DNA of 41,103 nucleotides from Pirellulales bacterium (GTDB taxonomy: Bacteria > Planctomycetota > Planctomycetia > Pirellulales > Pirellulaceae), in assembly GCA_022451045.1 (NCBI GenBank), contig JAKUOW010000015.1:1-41103 (forward strand), given 5' to 3'. Below are positions 1 to 6,636 of the stretch, piece after piece. The translations under genes were made by a program, and so were the position numbers. The notes below the pieces were generated by a model. That model made no database searches. It had not been told where the DNA came from and was given only the letters and a program-made list of their open reading frames with translations. How positions within the stretch are numbered: position 1 is the stretch's first letter; each line of letters starts with the position of its first letter.

Positions 1-955
1 TTGTCATTCGATTCTTTTGAAATGGTTTTTCGTGTTCAGCAAGTAGAGCATGAACTCCAAGGCCGTAAAAAGTGTATTCTACGTCACAAACTTCATCCCA
101 TGCGGCTGCCATGAACCCGCCATCACGATTTTGTAAGCTGTTTGTAAATCGCCGTATCGAACGTTTATCGATGTTGTCACCCGCATCGAGGTCTTGAAGG
201 GTTAACAGACCGGTAAACGTGCTAAGCAAGTCGGCGATTGGGATCCGCGTGTTTGCCCTGAGGCCGCCTTCATCGGTTTGCATTTGCAGTAGGAAGTCAG
301 TTGTCTCATCACGAACGGCATCGGTTATTGCACCAAGCGATTTCAGAACACCTATTGCAGCGGCTGTCGGATTTGTTCCGGCTCGTTTGCCCGCCTTGAT
401 TTCCAGAAAGCCGCCCGATTCGGCCCGTTGGGATTCAATGAAATCAATAAGCCCAGCTTGTGAAGGGATAGGTCTCTCAATTAACTCGCGGCAAATCAAC
501 ACGAGAAATGAATGATACGTGCTACTTATGTTTCCTTCGGGTGCTTTAGCATAGCCACCGTCGTCACGACGCAGAGACTCAAGTGTGTTGGCGACATTAT
601 CCCGCCACGATTCACTTAAGTCTTCAAAGATGTCTATACCAGCCGACGTTTCCAGTAGTGCTGCGCCGTATATAAGAGATACAAAGTCGATGATGGTTTC
701 ATGGCCAGTAAGGCGGTTCCGGAGGAAATCAGCTGAGCGTTCTGCCGGTTCACCATAGAGTTCGCCAAGAATTCCCAGGCTTCGCAAAGCAAATCCGGTG
801 TAGTAGAGATCGCTTTCTCCCTCACGTCCTGCAAATCCCCCGTCCTCGCGTTGTTTGCTTAGGAGGAATTCAGCGTGTCGTTTTCGTGTTGGTTCATCAA
901 GGGCAGCGATCCCGATGGCCAGTCGAATTGTCAGGTCCTGGAGATAGGGATTCAT
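1..955 (-). CDS. Prenyltransferase-like alpha/alpha-toroid protein, 3' end cut by window edge
   Basis: The frame is open from an ATG at 955 to base 1 and is missing from the ORF track because its stop lies outside the window. I translated it by hand from MNPYLQDLT onward, about 318 residues. It carries the repeats of the prenyltransferase / squalene oxidase toroid fold: QREDGGFAG, RRDDGGYAKA and NRDGGFMAAAW. It resembles protein prenyltransferase beta subunits in overall pattern. However, the places where those enzymes bind zinc do not match: the usual DxC region reads GTNPTAAAI, and the usual DxxHTxYGL reads DVEYTFYGL, with Tyr for His. It is therefore probably not a zinc-dependent protein prenyltransferase, and its function is unknown. 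It lies 64 bases after the thioesterase gene and may be cotranscribed with it. The frame stays open upstream of 955, so the start is provisional. Confidence 0.72.
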   Translation of the reverse strand, partial: MNPYLQDLTIRLAIGIAALDEPTRKRHAEFLLSKQREDGGFAGREGESDLYYTGFALRSLGILGELYGEPAERSADFLRNRLTGHETIIDFVSLIYGAALLETSAGIDIFEDLSESWRDNVANTLESLRRDDGGYAKAPEGNISSTYHSFLVLICRELIERPIPSQAGLIDFIESQRAESGGFLEIKAGKRAGTNPTAAAIGVLKSLGAITDAVRDETTDFLLQMQTDEGGLRANTRIPIADLLSTFTGLLTLQDLDAGDNIDKRSIRRFTNSLQNRDGGFMAAAWDEVCDVEYTFYGLGVHALLAEHEKPFQKNRMT

Positions 956-1019
956 TGGCTGGCGGGTTGAATTGTTGCTGGAGGCTTTGCCGCGAAAACG
1001 TAGATGGTGAAAACAGGTG

Positions 1020-1445
1020 TTATTCTGCTTGTTGTACGAATGATGCTAAATGTTGCTTGAGTTCATTACTGATATCGATCGATTTGGGTCCGTCAGCAGT
1101 GATTTCACAACAGACACTTGTCATGGTGCCTTGCGCGATTTGACTTCCGGCGTTGAAAAATGTGAATTGGTAAGTGATGCTTCGTGTACCGATTCTGGAA
1201 ATACTTACTTGAATTTGAACTTCATCTTCAAATTTTGCTGTACCGGAAAAATCGCACTGCGAAGATACGCGTGGCCAACTGATTGTGGTTTCCTCAGAGG
1301 TAACAACCACGCTTGTACCCACATGCCGCAAAAGCGCATGTTCAGCTTCTTCCATCATCGTGAAGTAGACGGAGAAGTGCATGATTCCGGCAGCGTCGGT
1401 GTCACGGAATTGTACTAGTCGGGTGTACTGGAAGGATTCACTCAT
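1020..1445 (-). CDS. Acyl-CoA thioesterase, 4HBT/YbgC hotdog family
   Basis: A protein of 141 residues starting MSESFQYTR. The ORF track begins 83 residues earlier, but that extension reads back through the rpsR terminator, so I start at the ATG at 1445. The motif VQFRDTDAAGIMHFSVYF is the YbgC/4HBT signature, whose Asp acts in thioester hydrolysis; EEAEHALLR follows as in the family. Such enzymes hydrolyse acyl-CoA or acyl-ACP thioesters, and the substrate cannot be read from the sequence. A perfect 12-base palindrome ends five bases before the start codon. The toroid-protein gene follows 64 bases downstream. A second 4HBT gene at 33029 has a different active-site loop (SDQDAFGHVNN), so the two are not recent duplicates. 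Confidence 0.85.
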   Translation of the reverse strand: MSESFQYTRLVQFRDTDAAGIMHFSVYFTMMEEAEHALLRHVGTSVVVTSEETTISWPRVSSQCDFSGTAKFEDEVQIQVSISRIGTRSITYQFTFFNAGSQIAQGTMTSVCCEITADGPKSIDISNELKQHLASFVQQAE

Positions 1446-1449
1446 GGTT

Positions 1450-1461
1450 TCACTATAGTGA
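1450..1461. promoter_or_regulatory. Perfect 12-base palindrome next to a thioesterase start
   Basis: TCACTATAGTGA is a perfect palindrome lying between the rpsR terminator and the ATG at 1445. It occupies the ribosome-binding position, where no good Shine-Dalgarno sequence is visible. It could be an operator or a hairpin that limits initiation. One 12-base palindrome could also be chance. Confidence 0.3.
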
Positions 1462-1483
1462 GCGATGGGGTGGATGAGTGCAT

Positions 1484-1526
1484 AAAAAAACCGGGGAACG
1501 ATTAGGTTGGATGAATCGGCCCCGGC
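1484..1526 (-). terminator. Intrinsic terminator after rpsR
   Basis: Read on the minus strand, a stem formed by CCGGGG and CCCCGG, extended inward by CGATT/AATCG with a small bulge, is followed at once by seven Ts. It lies about 40 bases past the rpsR stop codon and before the thioesterase start. This is the clearest Rho-independent terminator in the window, and it implies that rpsR is a separate transcript from the genes to its left. Confidence 0.8.
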
Positions 1527-1566
1527 TTGAAAAGAGTAGGTTTTCTCAGTGGCTTGAGCGTTTGGC

Positions 1567-1839
1567 TCAGTCGCCTGTGTATGGCAGTAGTGCCATAAAA
1601 CGAGCTCGCTTGATTGCCTGTGTGACAGCGTGTTGGCTAACCGCACCACAACCCGTCTTTCGTCGACCAACAATTCTGCCGTGACGATTGACAAGCTTCT
1701 TTAGTGAGTCGACATCTTTGTAATCCACAAACATCGGTCGTGGACGCTTGCCATCGACGAATAGTGGATCCTTCTTCTTTGTGCGTGTTCTTGCTTTGGA
1801 GCGGGATCGACCCCGTCCACGTCCTCTGGGAGCTGGCAT
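1567..1839 (-). CDS. rpsR: Small ribosomal subunit protein bS18
   Basis: A protein of 90 residues. The C-terminal two thirds is classic bS18: DYKDVDSLKKLVNRHGRI, a short linker, then a conserved AVTQAIKRARFMALLPY end. bS18 binds the 30S platform together with bS6. The first 24 residues are a very basic Arg/Lys-rich extension (RGRGRGRSRSKARTRTKKK). In many bacteria rpsR sits between rpsF and rplI; here it stands alone, with its own terminator and a structured leader. The ATG at 1839 is the natural start, since the family's N-terminus is variable and basic. Function is certain; the isolation of the gene is the unusual part. Confidence 0.96.
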   Translation of the reverse strand: MPAPRGRGRGRSRSKARTRTKKKDPLFVDGKRPRPMFVDYKDVDSLKKLVNRHGRIVGRRKTGCGAVSQHAVTQAIKRARFMALLPYTGD

Positions 1840-1876
1840 AATTTATTTCTCTTTGCATTTGCAGGTTTCGTTACCT

Positions 1877-1901
1877 CGCATGTCATTCTTCATGACACGC
1901 G
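1877..1901 (-). promoter_or_regulatory. Leader hairpin upstream of rpsR
   Basis: On the transcribed strand CGCGUGUCAU and AUGACAUGCG pair in a 10-base stem with one G-U pair and a GAAGA loop, ending 38 bases before the rpsR start. A smaller AGGT/ACCT hairpin lies between it and the gene. Ribosomal protein genes often carry autoregulatory leader structures, and bS6:bS18 is known to bind its own mRNA leader in other bacteria. I do not see an obvious match to that motif. Confidence 0.5.
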
Positions 1902-1975
1902 ACCTCCCCAAGGTGACTTCGACACCCCACGGACGTGCTCAAACAACCTGAACAACGGAGGAGGGAAAGATTCCA

Positions 1976-2065
1976 GTCTATGACAAAGAATCCACCCACG
2001 TAAGAGGGCATTTAATAATGGACACCCACTTTTTCAATCTCACGTCAAATTTATAGACAGTCTAT
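1976..2065. repeat. ATAGAC-N-GTCTAT repeat cluster, left copy
   Basis: The perfect inverted repeat ATAGAC-A-GTCTAT lies at 2053-2065. A half-site GTCTATGA lies at 1976-1983, and GACACCCAC at 2021-2029. The same three elements recur at 4510-4675, on the other side of the symporter pair. The rest of the rpsR-symporter gap (1840-2168) holds the rpsR leader and no open reading frame I can support. GAATTC-CGA-GAATTC near 2088 could form a weak hairpin after the symporter gene but has no T-run. Confidence 0.5.
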
Positions 2066-2168
2066 GATCTTGTGTTGTAAGACTGAGAATTCCGAGAATT
2101 CTATGCCTGTCTTGGATTGCGCAGCACAATCTGCTCCTCTGGTTACAAAATGCAGATGCTGGTTGAGG

Positions 2169-4163
2169 TTATTTGAAGAATTTCTTAAGAGTCTCATCGC
2201 TCGGTGGTTTTGTCACCAGAGAGACAACAATCATGGCAACGGTTGTCGCTGCAACCATTAAAGCTACAGGCATTACCCCGAAAATCGTATAGTGCGGATT
2301 AGCCGCCCAATTCGATTCTGCGAACATGTATAGCCATGATCCACCTGCTGCCAGAATCGCGGCGTAGGCACCAGCCTTGGTCAGCTTCTTCCAGTACAAA
2401 CTGGCGAAGATCAACGGGAACAAGGACGAGAATCCACTGAAGCACCACACGCCTAGTGTAAATACTCGCCGTGGTTCAAACAGACTGAAAAAGTATGTAA
2501 GGGCGACAATTGCCACAATAAATGTTCGGGCAATGACGATCAGTTGTTTATCAGTGAATTCACTTTTCTTGCGATAGTGTGTAACGATGTCCGTCGTAAA
2601 CATGGTGCCCACACACAGGAACTGGCTGTCGAGCGATGACATAATCGCTGCCAGGATTCCTGCTGATAATAGTCCAGCCACAAACGGTGTGGTTAGTGCT
2701 TTCACTGCTGCGGGTAAAACCGCATTAGGCGGGAAGTGTGCTGGAATGATGTCAGCACTTGTCATCCAAACTCCCAACAATACGCATGGAACCCATACGA
2801 TCATGATGAAAATTGGATGTGCTACGACAGCAAGCTTGAAGCTATCCGCACTTTTTGCAGTAAGCCAGTGTTGAAACAAGTGTGGAAACATTCCAACAGA
2901 AAGCGGTACAAAGAAATATGTTAGAAATTTCCATGGATCCATCGGACGAGGTGAATCAGGAGCCCATGAGGTAGCACGATATACACCTCTGGCTTTCTTA
3001 CGAGTCCATTTCTTTAGCTCGGGCTTGCCAGGCATGGTGTCGTTGGGGTGTCCAACTTGTGCCTGAAAAATCTCAAGACCGACGGCATCAGCTCCACCGC
3101 GTCGATGCCATTCTTCGAAGTCTTCATTCTTTAGCTCTTCTTCTGTGGGCAGATCTTCAATCTCTCCCTCGGCTTCATTTGCAGTGATCCTGTCATCTTG
3201 AAGGAGAAGAGCTTTGTTCTTTTCTTCAAGCGTAAGGTCGATTAGTCCATTCTTGGCCGCAAAGACAGCCGGACCGCGTGTCTTTTTCAGGTAGCCAGCA
3301 GGGCCGGCGACAGGGAATGCATCCATACCAGCCTTGATCTGCTCATCAGTTAACTTTAGTCCCTTAATACGTGTAGCGTAGTTGTAGTAGGCTAGGGTTT
3401 TCCATTTTGCAAACGAGTCTTCGTATTTGTCTTGATCTTGAGGATCCACCACACGCATCATCTTACTTGGGTTCTTATCAACCACATTTTGCGTTGCCTT
3501 CTCAAGACCACCAAGTTTGTTTGAGATAATTATAAATGTGATCAGCCCCAATACCATGAAGACCATAGTCTGCGCTGTATTTGCCATTGCAGTTCCACGC
3601 ATTCCACCGAAAAACACGTAAACCAGGACAACGATGCAGATTACCAGCGAGGCAAGCCACGGCGGTACGCCGTAGTCATAATCTGCAAATGCTGTTTCAA
3701 ATGCACCTTCTGTGATGCTGTTGATTACAGTACCGGACGCCATCACGCCAATAAGAAGATATGGAATTACGAGTCCAACAAGGATAGGAAATAGAAGGAT
3801 TCCAATCTTGTCGCTCTCTAGTCGGTCTCTAAAGTACTGAATCTGAGTTGTATAACCATTTTTCCGTCCTAGGTCCCATAACTTTACGCCAAGGACAAAG
3901 AAACAGAGAGAGTGAATGATGCCACTGGAAGACGCAAGCAGACCATAAACACCAGCCCCTTCTTTAAACGACTCTCCGGTGGATCCTACTAGCGCGAATG
4001 CCGTCATAGTTGTGCCAAACAGTGACATCAACAGCATAAATGGGCCAATTGAATGGCTTGCCAGCATATAGTCTTTGCTGGTACCGCGAAAAAGCTTGCT
4101 GGAAAACAGGCCAAGGAACAAAAGTAGCATCAGGTAGATGCTGATGATGACTAACTGTGTCAT
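2169..4163 (-). CDS. Sodium/solute symporter (SSS family) with a large loop insertion
   Basis: A membrane protein of 664 residues, longer than the roughly 500 usual for the SSS family. The N-terminal part shows successive membrane helices and the family pattern GGMRGTAMANTAQT (about residues 186-199). After the next helix comes a hydrophilic stretch, about residues 217-410, rich in Glu, Asp and Lys, before helices resume with WKFLTYFFVPLSVGMFPHLF. The second half carries the conserved helix AGLLSAGILAAIMSSLDSQF, typical of SSS sodium coupling. It probably imports a small organic anion or sugar with Na+; the substrate is unknown. The gene overlaps the preceding DUF3311 gene by one base (TAATG), with GGGAGGTG as Shine-Dalgarno, so the two are translationally coupled. 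Confidence 0.88.
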   Translation of the reverse strand: MTQLVIISIYLMLLLFLGLFSSKLFRGTSKDYMLASHSIGPFMLLMSLFGTTMTAFALVGSTGESFKEGAGVYGLLASSSGIIHSLCFFVLGVKLWDLGRKNGYTTQIQYFRDRLESDKIGILLFPILVGLVIPYLLIGVMASGTVINSITEGAFETAFADYDYGVPPWLASLVICIVVLVYVFFGGMRGTAMANTAQTMVFMVLGLITFIIISNKLGGLEKATQNVVDKNPSKMMRVVDPQDQDKYEDSFAKWKTLAYYNYATRIKGLKLTDEQIKAGMDAFPVAGPAGYLKKTRGPAVFAAKNGLIDLTLEEKNKALLLQDDRITANEAEGEIEDLPTEEELKNEDFEEWHRRGGADAVGLEIFQAQVGHPNDTMPGKPELKKWTRKKARGVYRATSWAPDSPRPMDPWKFLTYFFVPLSVGMFPHLFQHWLTAKSADSFKLAVVAHPIFIMIVWVPCVLLGVWMTSADIIPAHFPPNAVLPAAVKALTTPFVAGLLSAGILAAIMSSLDSQFLCVGTMFTTDIVTHYRKKSEFTDKQLIVIARTFIVAIVALTYFFSLFEPRRVFTLGVWCFSGFSSLFPLIFASLYWKKLTKAGAYAAILAAGGSWLYMFAESNWAANPHYTIFGVMPVALMVAATTVAMIVVSLVTKPPSDETLKKFFK

Positions 4164-4432
4164 TATTCACCTCCCTCACTTACTTCTGAAGTGGCATCAG
4201 TGACAGATTCTGTTGCCACAGCTACCTCATCATCATCAAACACTGGCCACGCGATTTTTGTAGCGATATACCAAGTTATGCCAGCACCAATGGATATAAG
4301 CGCCTGCCAAAGCAGTGCAACGGGCATGAAGCCCATCACAGGCTCCTTTTTGTCCCAATTCCAGACATCGTGATGAAGAATGATCAGGAGGATAACTAAC
4401 CCGATCACGATGAACTTGCCATTCTTGTTCAT
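4163..4432 (-). CDS. Small membrane protein, DUF3311-like symporter partner
   Basis: A protein of 89 residues from MNKNGKFIV. The ORF track starts 29 residues earlier, but that part is not protein-like. It has two hydrophobic segments, IVIGLVILLIILHH and VALLWQALISIGAGITWYI, separated by a loop with KEPVMGFMP, and an acidic tail. Size, topology and the G-x-P before the second helix fit DUF3311, whose members are often encoded directly before an SSS symporter. It probably assists the symporter. Its stop codon overlaps the symporter start, which makes a stable two-gene unit. Confidence 0.7.
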   Translation of the reverse strand: MNKNGKFIVIGLVILLIILHHDVWNWDKKEPVMGFMPVALLWQALISIGAGITWYIATKIAWPVFDDDEVAVATESVTDATSEVSEGGE

Positions 4433-4509
4433 AATTGCGTGTCGATTGCGGAAGGATTTAGTAGAAGTAGGATTCAAAAGTGCAATTCTAGAACAAATCA
4501 TGTGATAAA

Positions 4510-4675
4510 TCATAGACACCCACCGTTTTTGGCTATGAATTTCTTGAAACAGCCAATTTCTCTAGTTGAAAACGAAGACAGGTATGTATTTCGATGTACT
4601 TTGACTTGGAAAAACATAGACTGTCCATGAATCTCAGCCCATGAATTTCAAACACCTGAAGTACAGACTGTCTAT
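4510..4675. repeat. ATAGAC-N-GTCTAT repeat cluster, right copies
   Basis: Two inverted repeats lie in the gap between the halogenase-like gene and the DUF3311 gene: ATAGAC-T-GTCCAT at 4616-4628 (one mismatch) and ACAGAC-T-GTCTAT at 4663-4675 (one mismatch). A reversed half-site TCATAGAC lies at 4510-4517 and runs into GACACCCAC at 4515-4523. They match the elements at 1976-2065 in the same orientation. The gap 4433-4751 holds no convincing gene. These may be regulator sites for the symporter pair or ends of an inserted module. Confidence 0.5.
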
Positions 4676-4751
4676 GAATTTTGAGACTGTTTTTTCCAAA
4701 ACGCTGAACAACCGGACTGAAACAAAAGATGGGTGGCCACGATTGAGATTA

Positions 4752-5993
4752 TTAAGCGTCGTCGATGGCCATTTGCATTGCAGGGTCGAGGTGCTGGAAG
4801 ACTGCACCAGCCCCGTCGTAGAAAATCCGGCCAATTAAAAGATCGGTGATGTTTCCGATGTACTGAGGATACATCTTTAGGAATCTGCCCATGCTAAATG
4901 GGTTGCAGTAATAAACATCAACCAATTTGCGTATCCACTGTGTGCCTTCCTTAAACTCATCAACCCAACTTGCAAGTTGGGTGGCACTGGTGTCATCGTT
5001 TCTCAATCCAGTGACAACGACATCCGCTGCCATAATTCCGGATTGCAGGGCAAAATACACTCCTGAGCTATAAATGGGATCTATGAAACCCATCGCGTCC
5101 CCAACCAAGACCCAACCGTCGCCGGATTGTTGAGTTGTTGTATAAGAGAACTCTCTTGCAACGCGATACTTTTCAATATTCGTGGATAGTGCTAAACGCC
5201 TTTGCATGGCGGGACACAAAGCTAGCTCATCAGCAAATGTCTGTTCTGGTGAGCCCCGATCCTCAAGCATGTAACTGCGATCGCCAACTACACCAACACT
5301 CGTTATTCCATTACGCAACGGGATGAACCAGAACCAAGAATCCTTCTTTTCGGTATGGAGAATGATTGTTGCCCCACCATGCTCTCCAGGTTCACGTTCG
5401 GCATTTTCAAAATATGACCAAATGGCGATCTTCTTGAGATCTTCCTCATCGCGTCGCAATCCCATTCGATTAGCGATTACTGCCTGTAGTCCAGTTGCAT
5501 CCACAACCACTTTGGCCCGCACTTCCTTACTCGTCCCCTCCGAAGTCTGAACGGTAACACCAACAGCGCGGTCGCCATCCATGAGTACGTCCATGACTCT
5601 AGCTTGGTCAACGCAAGATGCGCCGTTAGCTGCTGCATTCTTAAAGAGCATGTGGTCAAACTCAGCCCGCTCAACCTGCCACGTACTTGAGCATTCGCGT
5701 GGATCATGCTGCTTAAAGAAAAAAGGCTGCGATTCCTTTCCGGTGGAGCTAACAAACTGCACACTGACTTTACGCACGTAGTCACTGTTGCGCATCTGAT
5801 CGAGTACGCCAAGTCTCTCAAAACACCAGAATGCCTCTGGCATCAAGGACTCGCCGATGTGATAGCGAGGCATGGCTTCCCGTTCGAGCAATAGGGTATC
5901 AAACCCGCCTTGCGAGACGATTGTAGCTGCCGAACTGCCTGCAGGCCCCCCGCCCACAATGATGCAGTCGTATTGTTCCTTTAGGTTATTCAC
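4752..5993 (-). CDS. Flavin-dependent halogenase-like / geranylgeranyl reductase-family oxidoreductase
   Basis: A protein of 413 residues, GTG start. The FAD-binding motif GGGPAGSSAA lies at about 14-23, followed by PRYHIGES at 42-49. Three further features match flavin-dependent halogenases: a Lys at 75 (DYVRKVSVQF), close to the catalytic Lys position of PltA/CmlS-type enzymes; the WxWxIP motif as WFWFIP at 220-225; and FxxPxxSxG as FIDPIYSSG at 303-311. GDGWVLVGDAMGF is the second FAD motif. Halogenases use reduced FAD and halide, and related proteins instead reduce or hydroxylate. I therefore call the family with confidence and the halogenation only tentatively. It is the last gene of the six-gene block, 30 bases after the chorismate lyase-like gene, so its substrate may be aromatic or isoprenoid. 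Confidence 0.8.
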   Translation of the reverse strand: MNNLKEQYDCIIVGGGPAGSSAATIVSQGGFDTLLLEREAMPRYHIGESLMPEAFWCFERLGVLDQMRNSDYVRKVSVQFVSSTGKESQPFFFKQHDPRECSSTWQVERAEFDHMLFKNAAANGASCVDQARVMDVLMDGDRAVGVTVQTSEGTSKEVRAKVVVDATGLQAVIANRMGLRRDEEDLKKIAIWSYFENAEREPGEHGGATIILHTEKKDSWFWFIPLRNGITSVGVVGDRSYMLEDRGSPEQTFADELALCPAMQRRLALSTNIEKYRVAREFSYTTTQQSGDGWVLVGDAMGFIDPIYSSGVYFALQSGIMAADVVVTGLRNDDTSATQLASWVDEFKEGTQWIRKLVDVYYCNPFSMGRFLKMYPQYIGNITDLLIGRIFYDGAGAVFQHLDPAMQMAIDDA

Positions 5994-6023
5994 AAGAACT
6001 GGGTCTTCTAGAGGAATGTGATG

Positions 6024-6566
6024 TTATGAATCGGTGACCACTTCGAGCAATTCAACAGCAGGTTTTCCATTGCAGTAGATCCAGGCTGTTCTTCCGAACA
6101 AGTCATGCCCTACAGGGACTTCACAACAAGTGGAGAGATCTTTGCCAGCGGTGATCTTCCACAAGCTGCTGAGTTCCACACGCCGCAACACATCATGCTG
6201 AATAAGGATACGTCCCAACGGTGTGTGCTGGCTTAGAATCTCATCACGAACTAGAGCATCGATGGACTCCAAATCTAACCTTACGATGCCAAACTGCACC
6301 ACGCGATCATCAGATTGCCTAGTCAGGAGGATTTTCCGACTATAAAAGCGATCATTGGTTCTCGTCTCCAGTACTTTTACATCGACGAGTGATCCGTGAT
6401 ATTCTTCGACAGTTACGGTCATATGATGATTATGTGCCAACAGTTGACGAGCGGTTTTGGTGAGATCAAATTCCGCTTGTTCAACATAAGTCCCAAACAG
6501 ACTTTTGTCGGAATAGAATAACTCAACCAGAGCTTCCGGATCAGGAGGAGGTGCTTGATTCTCCAT
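6024..6566 (-). CDS. Chorismate lyase-like protein (DUF98 family)
   Basis: A protein of about 180 residues. HHMTVTVEEY, then a segment ending in RKILL, then a PLGRIL stretch and an FGRTAWIYCNGKPAVELLEVV end follow the order of the DUF98 / UbiC-like chorismate lyase fold. In that fold an Arg and a C-terminal Glu hold the substrate. Chorismate lyase makes 4-hydroxybenzoate and pyruvate, and cyanobacterial and archaeal members feed quinone or glycolipid pathways. The neighbours here are a polyprenyl synthase, a terpene cyclase and a halogenase-like enzyme, so an aromatic acid for a prenylated product is plausible. I start at the ATG at 6566; the track uses a GTG two codons upstream, and neither has a clear ribosome-binding site. 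The call rests on motif order only. Confidence 0.65.
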   Translation of the reverse strand: MENQAPPPDPEALVELFYSDKSLFGTYVEQAEFDLTKTARQLLAHNHHMTVTVEEYHGSLVDVKVLETRTNDRFYSRKILLTRQSDDRVVQFGIVRLDLESIDALVRDEILSQHTPLGRILIQHDVLRRVELSSLWKITAGKDLSTCCEVPVGHDLFGRTAWIYCNGKPAVELLEVVTDS

Positions 6567-6636
6567 CGTCACATCACGTAGAAAGGCTGAAGTTGGCTAG
6601 GAATTGGACTATTACGGAAGCGGCCTGGTCACTTCC

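Noticed and set aside
219-515. Plus-strand 98-residue frame
   Set aside because: It lies opposite the toroid-protein gene, whose minus-strand repeats are clear; this frame has no domain or signal.
634-834. Minus-strand 66-residue frame in the first gene
   Set aside because: It is a different minus frame from the toroid gene, which is open through this stretch with conserved DGG repeats.
1050-1418. Plus-strand 122-residue frame
   Set aside because: It is opposite the thioesterase gene with its recognisable active-site motif; no family features on this strand.
2086-2100. GAATTC-CGA-GAATTC as terminator of the symporter gene
   Set aside because: The stem is AT-rich and short, and no T-run follows on the minus strand.
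5477-5821. Minus-strand 114-residue frame inside the flavoenzyme gene
   Set aside because: It is an out-of-frame reading of a gene with intact FAD and halogenase motifs.
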